A stretch of 5,153 nt of DNA, from positions 1 through 5,153 of the forward strand of contig JAIXVS010000082.1 in the NCBI GenBank assembly GCA_027482795.1, given 5' to 3'. The notes under the pieces were generated by a model. It did no database searches. It saw nothing but the letters and a program-made list of their open reading frames with translations, and had not been told where the DNA came from. The first letter of the stretch is position 1; every line of letters starts with the position of its first letter. A program made the position numbers and the translations under genes. Below are positions 1 to 5,153 of the stretch, one piece after another. Source of the stretch: Rhodobacter sp. (lineage in GTDB: Bacteria > Pseudomonadota > Alphaproteobacteria > Rhodobacterales > Rhodobacteraceae).

Positions 1-346
1 CTTTATGGCCAAAATCTTGGCATATCTTCCCTTGTTTCTATAATCGGATCAACAAATGACGGGTTTCAATTAAAACGTGCGTTCAATAAATCTATTCACT
101 CAAAAGACGATTGAATTCGATAAGTGAAATCAACGAAGAGGTAGACCTTCGGCAAAAGGCATGGTCGCGGCTGCGTGGCTTTTTGTGGATCAATCGGTCG
201 CCCAGCTTTCCAGCGCAAAGGGATTGCGGCCGGGCTTCGAGCTGCCAGGCCTTGACTGGACAAACAAACGGACCTTTTCACGGTTTGGCAATTGTCATTG
301 CTTGAATACCCTACCGCAAGCCAGTGCACAGGTGATGCGGCCTTGG
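1..346. other. Left flank without a convincing intact gene
   Basis: I see no gene here that I can support. The first ~110 bases are AT-rich and contain a small hairpin (GCCAA/TTGGC at 8-21). The part from about 160 on is GC-rich and open in several frames on both strands, but none of these frames has a ribosome binding site or reads like a known family throughout. On the minus strand, positions 158-126 encode LLPKVYLFVDF, which resembles the last helix of LysR-type regulators (typically LP.KVR.F.DFL). In another minus frame just upstream lies PRSRDHA. This may be a frameshifted relic of a LysR tail, or chance. No clear intrinsic terminator for the LytTR operon that ends at 347 was found. Confidence 0.4.
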
Positions 347-1162
347 TCAACTGCGTATCTTGATTGCATCCAGCCAGTCGCGATAGGCGCGCTTTCGCGT
401 CCTCGCCATAGGAAAACGTCGGCCATCTGGCACCTGCACAAACTGCCTGAAACCATCGCTTTGCAATTTTAGCGCAAGTTTTCGAGCGACCCATAAAGAT
501 CGGTGAATTTGAAATCCAAGATCGATCGGCAAGTCGGCGATGACCTGTCCAAAAGGGCGCGGGATGAACACCGTCCGCCCGTTGCTGCTAACCTCCACAC
601 CATTCGCCGCAGCGATGATGAAATCAACCTGATGGGTCAAAAAGGTGGTGCCCGGCAGGAAGACTTCACGATCCAAATGTGGTTGGGGCAAAGGCGCATA
701 GATGTCAGGATACATGGTGCGGTCTGCATAGGCGATATAGCAAAATGTTCCAAGTTCATACAGAACGATATTGAACGCAAAGAATTTGATCAGATCTGAA
801 GTGTCATCGGTGGGTATTCCAATCAGCTTAGCGAAAGCAAACATCAGGGCGGCAGCAATCAGGTTTGTCACCTCAACAGGGCCAGAAGCATAAAGCGTCG
901 ACCACCCACGCCAAGTCGCAAATCTAACCGCGGAAACGAGGATAATGCGATACCCAAAAAAGTAGACAAGGAATCCCACAACCCAGAAAGCACATTGCCT
1001 TGCTATTGAAGCAGATGCCAATTGTTCAGATGGGTGAAACAGAGCGGAAATGCAGGCAAACAAAAAGAAGAATAGAGCTAACTTGGCGGTTCGAACGGAT
1101 CTGGTGACGCGGTCAAGGTCTACGGGAATGCTTTTGCCAAAGAAATGCGTATACTTTATCAT
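347..1162 (-). CDS. Membrane-anchored LytTR-domain regulator, second gene of the pair
   Basis: A predicted transcription factor of 271 aa, held in the inner membrane, with a cytoplasmic C-terminal LytTR DNA-binding domain. Seen: hydrophobic segments at about residues 25-42, 55-78, 98-115 and 124-145, then a short linker, then a LytTR-like region at about 178-267. Its core IHRSLWVARK (219-228) matches the family motif in which a histidine-arginine pair precedes the hydrophobic strand, and FRQFVQVPDGRRFPMAR supplies the final beta hairpin. The first half of the LytTR domain is poorly conserved (ANGVEVSSNGRTVFIPRPFG), so DNA binding may be altered. The open frame extends upstream to 1303, but the ATG at 1162 overlaps the TGA of the preceding gene as ATGA. 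That, and the loss of any sensible protein before it, fixes the start. No strong ribosome binding site precedes this ATG, consistent with translation coupled to the upstream gene. The signal sensed is unknown. Confidence 0.8.
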   Translation of the reverse strand: MIKYTHFFGKSIPVDLDRVTRSVRTAKLALFFFLFACISALFHPSEQLASASIARQCAFWVVGFLVYFFGYRIILVSAVRFATWRGWSTLYASGPVEVTNLIAAALMFAFAKLIGIPTDDTSDLIKFFAFNIVLYELGTFCYIAYADRTMYPDIYAPLPQPHLDREVFLPGTTFLTHQVDFIIAAANGVEVSSNGRTVFIPRPFGQVIADLPIDLGFQIHRSLWVARKLALKLQSDGFRQFVQVPDGRRFPMARTRKRAYRDWLDAIKIRS

Positions 1163-1992
1163 TTGAATGCTACTTTGTTGAAAGCTTGCATGACAGCGGC
1201 GCGCCGCTCGCGCGCAACCGCAACTTGGTGACCAGATGCGGTAGTCATAGCATAGCTGCGCCCGTTCTGACGAATTTCGCCCAATTCGCGAAACGCTACC
1301 CAATGGCGGCGATGAACTTGGATGCCATAGAGTTCTAGGGCCTTTTGTGCCTCAGACATGGTGGCCAGAACGCGCTTTGCTCCGCCAGAGGTATGTACAA
1401 AAACAAAGTGATCTTTCGTTTCAACGCGCAGAACATCGTCTGGCAGAAATCCAGCATTGCCGATCCGAATTTTTTGAGGAGCGAGATCGGTCTTATCACT
1501 TTTGTTCAAACGCGCTGCCTCTGATGCGCGAAGGGCGGGGCCAACGAAAAGCAGCATGATGCTGATATGAATTTCCCAAAACAGGGCCCCGATTGCCAGC
1601 TTCAGCACTAAATCCCAGCGCGTCAAATCGGAATAACCAACGATAAACACAGCCAGCGCTTCGACGTTCAAGGTAACCATAATGGCCGCGGACGTCGTAA
1701 TGATCGGTTCATACACAACCTTTAACCGACGCCGAGTTGCCCAGGAATAGGTTTCACGCAGCAACGCGGGAAACTGAACAGCAAACAACCCCACAGACAC
1801 CAAGTTCAGCGTGACCCGCGCCCAAAGTGGAACCTCGGCGGAATACATACCACCGCTGGGCAAGGCCAGCAGAATCGCAAACAGGCAGGTCATTCCAAGA
1901 ATGGTTGGATGTCGGATGGTGTCGACCAGTTCGCGCATTGCGAATTGTGTTTTTGACCCGTCGACGAATTTCAGCAGCAATTCGCGTTCCAT
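1159..1992 (-). CDS. Membrane-anchored LytTR-domain transcriptional regulator
   Basis: A 277-aa predicted DNA-binding regulator. Seen: four hydrophobic segments at about residues 30-46, 60-78, 97-119 and 127-151, a charged linker (ASEAARLNKSDKTD), then a good LytTR domain at about 185-271. That domain contains VLRVETKDHFVFVHT, LATMSEAQKAL, the signature IQVHRRHWVAF (224-234) and the closing strand GHQVAVARERR. LytTR proteins usually bind direct repeats in promoters. Here the receiver domain of classical LytR/AgrA regulators is replaced by membrane helices, so the signal probably reaches DNA without a separate phosphorelay (inference). The frame is open to 2121, but ATG 1992 is preferred: GGAAAG lies 3 bases upstream, and the added N-terminus (MRLNAQNPAKAQCLLFCC...) looks non-coding. 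It is the first gene of a coupled pair and is divergent from the IclR-like gene. The ligand and targets cannot be read from the sequence. Confidence 0.88.
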   Translation of the reverse strand: MERELLLKFVDGSKTQFAMRELVDTIRHPTILGMTCLFAILLALPSGGMYSAEVPLWARVTLNLVSVGLFAVQFPALLRETYSWATRRRLKVVYEPIITTSAAIMVTLNVEALAVFIVGYSDLTRWDLVLKLAIGALFWEIHISIMLLFVGPALRASEAARLNKSDKTDLAPQKIRIGNAGFLPDDVLRVETKDHFVFVHTSGGAKRVLATMSEAQKALELYGIQVHRRHWVAFRELGEIRQNGRSYAMTTASGHQVAVARERRAAVMQAFNKVAFK

Positions 1993-1995
1993 AGA

Positions 1996-2001
1996 CTTTC
2001 C
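1996..2001 (-). promoter_or_regulatory. Ribosome binding site of the first LytTR gene
   Basis: On the minus strand GGAAAG is followed by TCT and then ATG at 1992. The spacing is slightly short, but no better site precedes the alternative upstream ATG at 2121, so this site decides the start. Confidence 0.5.
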
Positions 2002-2209
2002 AAAATTGGGTGCGCTTGGCACTTTTGCATATGAGATTGAGCGATTGGGTAGTCCATCGGCGAGCTGACAACAGAAAAGCAAGCATTGTGCCTTTGCTGG
2101 GTTTTGTGCGTTTAGCCGCAATGGATATCCGGTATTTATGTGCAGTTTCTTAACACCCGATGGATGCCTCCTTTGGGCGGCATGTGTTGTGTTGGGGATG
2201 TTTGGGTTT

Positions 2210-2215
2210 GGAGAG
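2210..2215 (+). promoter_or_regulatory. Ribosome binding site of the IclR-like gene
   Basis: GGAGAG lies 7 bases before ATG 2223. The longest open frame starts at ATG 2160, which has no such site nearby and would add 21 residues rich in Cys and Gly (FGRHVLCWGCLGLE) that are not family-like. The start at 2223 is therefore preferred. ATG 2229 (two codons on) is a minor alternative. Confidence 0.65.
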
Positions 2216-2222
2216 CTTGAGA

Positions 2223-3029
2223 ATGTTCATGACGGTATCGCAGAAATCCAATTATCCCATCTTCCAAACCTTGCCTGACAACGATGCAAGTGACGCGGAA
2301 GGCACGCCTTCGGAACGAATTTTGATAGCCGTTGAAATGATAAGCCTGCATGGGCCGTTGACTTACAAGGCATTAGAAACATCCCTTAACCTTTCCAAAG
2401 CGGCGACTTGGCGACTGGTGTCGACGTTGCGTGAAGCAAATTGGGTGCGATTTCGTCATGGCGGCCGCTTGATCGAGCTTGACCCGCGTTTGGACGAATT
2501 GTTTGCCACGGCACATTTCGGAGAAACGGAATTCATTGAGGTGGCCGAATCCATGTCTTCGGTCGGGCGAAAGTTTAAGGTACATCTGGACCTGTTTTCC
2601 CCCAACCGAAAAGGCGACATGGTTTTGCATGAAACATCACGTCGGCTGACCATCACGGCGCCCGTTCCGGATGCCATCGACGAAGGCTTTACATTGGCGG
2701 TTCAAGCAGCGATGTCGCCAGCGCAATTGGAACGGCATCTGGCCAGCATCGCGGCAAATCTGGACATCGACAATGCACGGCATCTGCGCGGTGCCGAGGC
2801 ACGCCGCCGCATTCAAGAGTTTCAAGGATACTTCTGGGGCCCGTCGAAGCGCTATGTGGCGGCTTCGGTCAGTGGCAAAATGGGATCGCCTGCGGTCATT
2901 CGTATAGCGGCGAAGGCAAATGCGATCAAACCAGAGCTTCTTGTCAAAGCCTTTGAAGCCTTGAGCGTGATGCTGCAAGGAAAAGTTCAAATGCTGGCAC
3001 GCGGGCAGAATACAATACCGCTGCCGTAA
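2223..3029 (+). CDS. IclR-like winged-helix transcriptional regulator
   Basis: A predicted cytoplasmic regulator of 268 aa, within the usual 240-280 aa of the IclR family. Seen: a ~30-residue polar N-terminal extension, then a winged helix-turn-helix at about residues 31-80 with ERILIAVEMISLHGPLTYKAL (helix 1 and turn), the recognition region NLSKAATWRLVSTLREANWV (56-75), and the wing RFRHGGRLIELDPRL. This order matches the IclR N-terminal domain. Residues ~100-260 fill the place of the effector domain and end with a helix rich in Leu/Val (LLVKAFEALSVMLQ). The usual effector motif G..VPLHATA.GKA is only faintly traceable in VPDAIDEGFTLAVQAAMSPAQLE, so the ligand may be different or absent. 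The gene stands alone on its strand and is divergent from the LytTR pair. Family members repress or activate catabolic genes, but no such gene lies in the window, so its target is unknown. The general helix-turn-helix call is firmer than the IclR assignment. Confidence 0.78.
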   Translation: MFMTVSQKSNYPIFQTLPDNDASDAEGTPSERILIAVEMISLHGPLTYKALETSLNLSKAATWRLVSTLREANWVRFRHGGRLIELDPRLDELFATAHFGETEFIEVAESMSSVGRKFKVHLDLFSPNRKGDMVLHETSRRLTITAPVPDAIDEGFTLAVQAAMSPAQLERHLASIAANLDIDNARHLRGAEARRRIQEFQGYFWGPSKRYVAASVSGKMGSPAVIRIAAKANAIKPELLVKAFEALSVMLQGKVQMLARGQNTIPLP

Positions 3030-3074
3030 GTGAACTGCCCCCAATTGCATCTACGAATCCCTGATTAAACCGAT

Positions 3075-3103
3075 TGTTTCGGCTGAAACATACAGTGCCG
3101 AAA
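3075..3103 (+). repeat. Two overlapping inverted repeats downstream of the IclR-like gene
   Basis: TGTTTC(GGCT)GAAACA at 3075-3090 is a perfect 6-bp stem with a 4-base loop. TTTCGGC at 3077-3083 can instead pair with GCCGAAA at 3097-3103 (7-bp stem, 13-base loop). The two structures share bases and exclude each other. There is no T run after either, so this is not a standard intrinsic terminator. A protein-binding palindrome or a simple 3' end structure for the IclR-like mRNA are both possible. Confidence 0.4.
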
Positions 3104-3138
3104 GGCAAATACCAGCCCTTTCATGATCTTCAATTGCG

Positions 3139-3165
3139 CCGTCGTTTCTATTAATGAAGCGACGG
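3139..3165 (+). terminator. Possible terminator hairpin after the IclR-like gene
   Basis: CCGTCGTTTC and GAAGCGACGG form a 10-bp stem (nine Watson-Crick pairs and one T-G pair) around the 7-base loop TATTAAT, 110 bases after the stop codon. The stem is strong and is the best candidate for ending the IclR-like transcript, but the downstream tract GTTATTCG is only weakly T-rich, so a stem-loop with another role is not excluded. Confidence 0.35.
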
Positions 3166-3484
3166 GTTATTCGCCTCATCTCATTTTCTATATGATCTCC
3201 ATTTGGTCGACCGAAATATCTTCGAAAACTCTAAGTGTTCGCCGACACATTTTTGCCATATATTTAAATGTTTGCGACCTATGTTGGAGCTTCATGCCAG
3301 AAAAATTGTTTCTAAATTGTAAACAAAATCTTTGCGTCTCATAAGGCAATTTTACAATAAATCGTTATTTATCAATAATTTACCCATCACTTTGTTCGCA
3401 GAACAACAACAATTGAATCTTTTTTATAAAAATTGGGTAGGAAATTCATTTCTCGGTTCACTTTTCATAGGCAGTGATTTTACA

Positions 3485-3507
3485 CCGAACAATAGTTTCG
3501 GCATTTT
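3485..3507 (+). terminator. Weak hairpin followed by a short T tract
   Basis: CCGAA (3485-3489) and TTCGG (3497-3501) form a 5-bp stem, extendable by one pair if a T is bulged out, followed by CATTTT. It has the outline of a weak intrinsic terminator or of a regulatory site. The right arm lies within GTTTCGGC (3495-3502), the same octamer as at 3076-3083. Confidence 0.25.
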
Positions 3508-3512
3508 CGCTC

Positions 3513-3557
3513 CTTGATTGATGCAGGTGGCAATAATTCGACCCTTGTCGAATCAAG
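3513..3557 (+). repeat. Perfect palindromic hairpin with a competing outer arm
   Basis: ATTCGAC (3536-3542), loop CCTT, GTCGAAT (3547-3553) is a perfect 7-bp inverted repeat. Its right arm overlaps AATCAAG (3551-3557), which is the exact complement of CTTGATT at 3513-3519. The segment can therefore fold in two ways, or serve as a dyad for a dimeric DNA-binding protein. It lies about 430 bases before the RTX gene and has no T tract after it. Confidence 0.4.
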
Positions 3558-3847
3558 CCGATTTTGCGGTCAACCTGTAGAAAGAAAAGTTACTGGATCG
3601 TATCTTTCGTTGGTTCGATTTTTAGGGTCCAGAAAATGAATGAGTCTAGTAACCCTTGGGGATAGTCGGTCAGTGTGTCGAATGTACGGTGAATTTGAAT
3701 GTGGGCAAAAAGGCCATTTGGGGAATAACGCGGCGGTCATCGCTCTCGCGTCTCTGCCTGTGTGTCCATTTTTGCAGAGCTATCGCTGGCAGACTGGCCG
3801 CGTTCAGCATCGGTGGGCTCGGCCCCAAAAACGACCTTTGGTCGCCC

Positions 3848-3872
3848 GCCGCCGCATCTGGCCTCGGGCGGC
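3848..3872 (+). repeat. GC-rich stem-loop in the leader of the RTX gene
   Basis: GCCGCC (3848-3853) and GGCGGC (3867-3872) pair across 13 bases, and directly after them GGCA(TGA)TGCC at 3874-3884 makes a second small stem. Together they would give a structured 5' leader about 100 bases before the start codon if transcription begins upstream. No known riboswitch pattern was recognised. Confidence 0.3.
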
Positions 3873-3972
3873 TGGCATGATGCCCATAAACGGTTTCTTC
3901 ACCGATTTCGACCAACAAAAACTGCACTTTCAGGCCCGTCCGCGCTGCTTTGCCTTGCCCTGCCTGACCTCC

Positions 3973-3978
3973 GAGGAG
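3973..3978 (+). promoter_or_regulatory. Ribosome binding site of the RTX gene
   Basis: GAGGAG lies 7 bases before ATG 3986, a near-ideal Shine-Dalgarno sequence and spacing. It fixes the start of the large secreted-protein gene. Confidence 0.8.
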
Positions 3979-3985
3979 AATTGAT

Positions 3986-5153
3986 ATGAGCACCCCAAAT
4001 TACGTTGAAATCACCTCGGCGAACCAAACCGTCAGCGGCACCAATGGTCAGGGCAGCATCACGGCCACGACGACATCGACTGGCACGCTAGATTATGTCA
4101 GTTATGCCTCGCTGACCAATGGCTTTTGGGTCAGCAACGGATCGGCTGCAGAAACCCATACCCACACCATGTCAAGGCAGGTGGCGGGGGCGAAACTGTC
4201 CATTTCTGCGACCAATAACAATGAACCCGTTACCTTTATCATCGACGGGGCCACGATAAACCTAAACACCGCTATCGCAAACGGGCTTGTCAGCTTTAAC
4301 AGTGGCGTCGAAGGCGATTATGTTATTGACGCGCAGGGGCGTTTTGTTGGCCCATCAGGGTTCAATGCAGACACGGTCGCCACGCTTACCTTCAATATGC
4401 CCTTCACAACGCTGCAAGTTGTCTCGGCGGGTTCGTCAAGCGACAATGGCACGGTTTACGAGCTGTTCGTCGACACCAACCCATCCGTACCGCCTGATCT
4501 GGTGGTGGACGGCGCTGAAACCAGCGAAAACATGCAAATCGGCTATGTAGATGGGCAGGGCGACATTATTGATGGCCAAGATGGCGTGAATGACAGCATT
4601 CGCGGCAATGGCGGCAACGATACGATCACCGCAGGTCAGGGCAATGATACGGTGTCGGGCGGCACTGGCAATGACATCATCTATGGCGACAATGCTTCGG
4701 GGGTGAACCAAACCTTCAGCGGCCCGCCGAACTGGGTAGAGGTGACTTCGGCCAACCAATTTGTCACAGGAACCAACGGTCAGTCTTCCTTTGGGGTGAC
4801 AACCACGGCCGACGGGGGCGTCAATTACATCAGTTGGAGCTCGGTCAGCAATGGGTTTTGGATCGGCGACAATGGCCCCCAAACGTACACGCACACGATG
4901 GCGACGCAGGTTTCGGGCGCGCAACTGCGGCTCAGCGCCACCCACGAAGATGAACCCATTCGGTTGGTTCTGGACGGGGTACAGATCAACCTGAACGACG
5001 CGATTGCCTCGGGTCTGGTGAGCTTCAACGATGGCGGCCGCGGGTCCTATATTATCGATTCCCAAGGCCGATTTGTCGGGCGGCCCGGCTTCAACGGGCT
5101 GCAACCCGAATTGAACGACGTTGCCACGCTGACAATCAACGGCCCCTTCACCA
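3986..5153 (+). CDS. RTX-type calcium-binding secreted protein with duplicated domain (5' part)
   Basis: The first 389 residues of a large protein; the gene runs off the right edge with no stop. Seen in order: domain copy A (residues 5-141), a polar linker (VDTNPSVPPDLVVDGAE), RTX nonapeptides (198-233: QDGVNDSIR, GNGGNDTIT, AGQGNDTVS, GGTGNDIIY), a short linker, and domain copy B (249-389 and on). RTX repeats fold into a calcium-bound beta roll outside the cell, and such proteins normally leave through a type I (ABC transporter) system using a C-terminal signal. In keeping with this there is no N-terminal signal peptide, and no cysteine is present in the visible part. The ~140-residue domain is Thr/Ser/Asn/Gly-rich with alternating hydrophobic residues, so probably all-beta; I cannot name it. 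The C-terminus, outside the window, would tell adhesin from enzyme or Hint-type protein. No transporter gene is visible here. The start follows an excellent ribosome binding site. Confidence 0.88.
   Translation, partial: MSTPNYVEITSANQTVSGTNGQGSITATTTSTGTLDYVSYASLTNGFWVSNGSAAETHTHTMSRQVAGAKLSISATNNNEPVTFIIDGATINLNTAIANGLVSFNSGVEGDYVIDAQGRFVGPSGFNADTVATLTFNMPFTTLQVVSAGSSSDNGTVYELFVDTNPSVPPDLVVDGAETSENMQIGYVDGQGDIIDGQDGVNDSIRGNGGNDTITAGQGNDTVSGGTGNDIIYGDNASGVNQTFSGPPNWVEVTSANQFVTGTNGQSSFGVTTTADGGVNYISWSSVSNGFWIGDNGPQTYTHTMATQVSGAQLRLSATHEDEPIRLVLDGVQINLNDAIASGLVSFNDGGRGSYIIDSQGRFVGRPGFNGLQPELNDVATLTINGPFT
3998..4408 (+). repeat. Domain copy A of the RTX protein
   Basis: Residues 5-141. It begins NYVEITSANQ and ends NMPFT. 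It aligns almost without gaps with copy B (one-residue and ~5-residue length differences), with more than half of the residues identical. Invariant parts include NGFW, THTM, INLN, GLVSFN and QGRFVG. Wobble positions differ freely, so the duplication is not recent or has been kept by selection at protein level. Confidence 0.85.
4577..4684 (+). repeat. Four RTX nonapeptide repeats
   Basis: Residues 198-233 give four nine-residue units, the last three close to the consensus GGxGxDxUx (U hydrophobic), the first degenerate. Gly and Asp at the calcium-binding positions are kept (GND in the last two). This short block separates the two copies of the upstream domain. Confidence 0.88.
4730..5152 (+). 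repeat. Domain copy B of the RTX protein, at the window edge
   Basis: Residues 249-389. It begins NWVEVTSANQ and reaches NGPFT, the same point at which copy A ends, just as the window stops. By analogy with copy A, a tail and another RTX block would be expected shortly beyond the edge (inference). Confidence 0.83.

Larger units (their letters stand above)
1993..2222. promoter_or_regulatory. Divergent intergenic region between the LytTR pair and the IclR-like gene
   Basis: The 230 bp must hold the promoters of both the leftward LytTR genes and the rightward IclR-like gene. I find no sigma70 boxes good enough to place on either strand. Visible elements are an 8-bp palindrome GGATATCC near 2123-2131 and, on the plus strand, an imperfect hairpin ATGCC/GGCAT at 2164-2183 in the leader of the IclR-like gene. 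No convincing pair of LytTR-type direct repeats was seen, so autoregulation is not supported by direct evidence. A shared control region is the usual arrangement for a divergent IclR-family gene and makes this the first place to look for its operator. Confidence 0.45.
3030..3985. other. Long intergenic region, AT-rich then GC-rich, with inverted repeats
   Basis: No gene is supported in these 956 bases. Positions 3181-3480 have 96 G or C in 300 bases (32%), far below the flanking genes, and short open frames there (3123-3344, 3332-3517) read as Cys/Phe/Asn-rich junk without ribosome binding sites. From about 3640 the sequence turns GC-rich (40 of 60 bases in 3841-3900) and is open on both strands. 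A frame from 3640 to 3984 (114 codons) stops one base before the RTX gene start, but has no family resemblance and a low-quality Arg/Trp/Cys-rich composition. The region contains at least four inverted repeats (listed separately) and must also carry the promoter and leader of the RTX gene. Confidence 0.6.

Noticed and set aside
6..22. Hairpin GCCAA-AATC-TTGGC as a terminator
   Set aside because: The stem is only 5 bp, and neither strand has a T run next to it. It also lies about 325 bases beyond the end of the LytTR operon.
161..472. Plus-strand open frame from ATG 161
   Set aside because: It runs antisense into the real LytTR gene, has no ribosome binding site and no recognisable motifs.
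96..494. Minus-strand 132-codon open frame
   Set aside because: It overlaps the end of the second LytTR gene in another frame, has no ribosome binding site, and most of it has no protein-like pattern. Only its last ~20 residues drew attention.
1163..1303. Upstream N-terminal extension of the second LytTR protein
   Set aside because: It overlaps the coding sequence of the LytTR domain of the first gene, and its composition (Cys/Arg/Ser-rich) is that of a shadow frame. The ATGA overlap at 1159-1162 gives a better start.
3123..3344. 73-codon plus-strand frame in the AT-rich island
   Set aside because: No ribosome binding site; Cys/Phe/Ile-rich content typical of untranslated AT-rich DNA.
3030..3985. 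CRISPR array, tRNA or insertion sequence in the long gap
   Set aside because: There are no regularly spaced direct repeats, no tRNA cloverleaf was recognised, and no terminal inverted repeats with a transposase frame are present.
4436..5104. Minus-strand 222-codon open frame
   Set aside because: It is antisense to the RTX gene. Its length is a by-product of the GC-rich, repetitive Gly/Asp/Thr codons on the plus strand.

Overview
The window looks like a piece of an alphaproteobacterial chromosome, most likely a marine Roseobacter-type Rhodobacterales member. This is inferred from the moderate GC content of the genes, the protein families present and the style of the RTX-type secreted protein; no rRNA or marker gene is present to confirm it.

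Layout, left to right. Positions 1-346 hold no convincing intact gene. A short minus-strand stretch there resembles the tail of a LysR-type regulator, but this is speculative. Positions 347-1992 hold two minus-strand genes read right to left. Each encodes a protein with four predicted membrane helices and a C-terminal LytTR DNA-binding domain. They overlap by 4 bp (ATGA), so they form a translationally coupled pair. A 230-bp divergent intergenic region separates them from a plus-strand gene (2223-3029) for an IclR-like regulator whose winged-helix half is clear and whose ligand-binding half is divergent. A 956-bp gap (3030-3985) follows. Its middle part is very AT-rich (about 32% GC over 3181-3480), it carries several clear inverted repeats, and its last 350 bp become GC-rich. 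At 3986 a large plus-strand gene starts after a good ribosome binding site and runs off the right edge. Its 389 visible residues consist of a ~140-residue domain, a block of RTX calcium-binding nonapeptides, and a second copy of the ~140-residue domain.

Reading of the whole: three regulators (two membrane-bound LytTR proteins and one divergently transcribed IclR-like protein) sit beside a probable type I-secreted, calcium-dependent surface or extracellular protein. The LytTR pair could sense a signal at the membrane and act directly on promoters. Whether any of these regulators controls the RTX gene cannot be decided from the sequence. The most interesting points are the coupled LytTR pair with one degenerate partner, the internally duplicated unnamed domain in the RTX protein, and the structured, compositionally odd leader in front of it.
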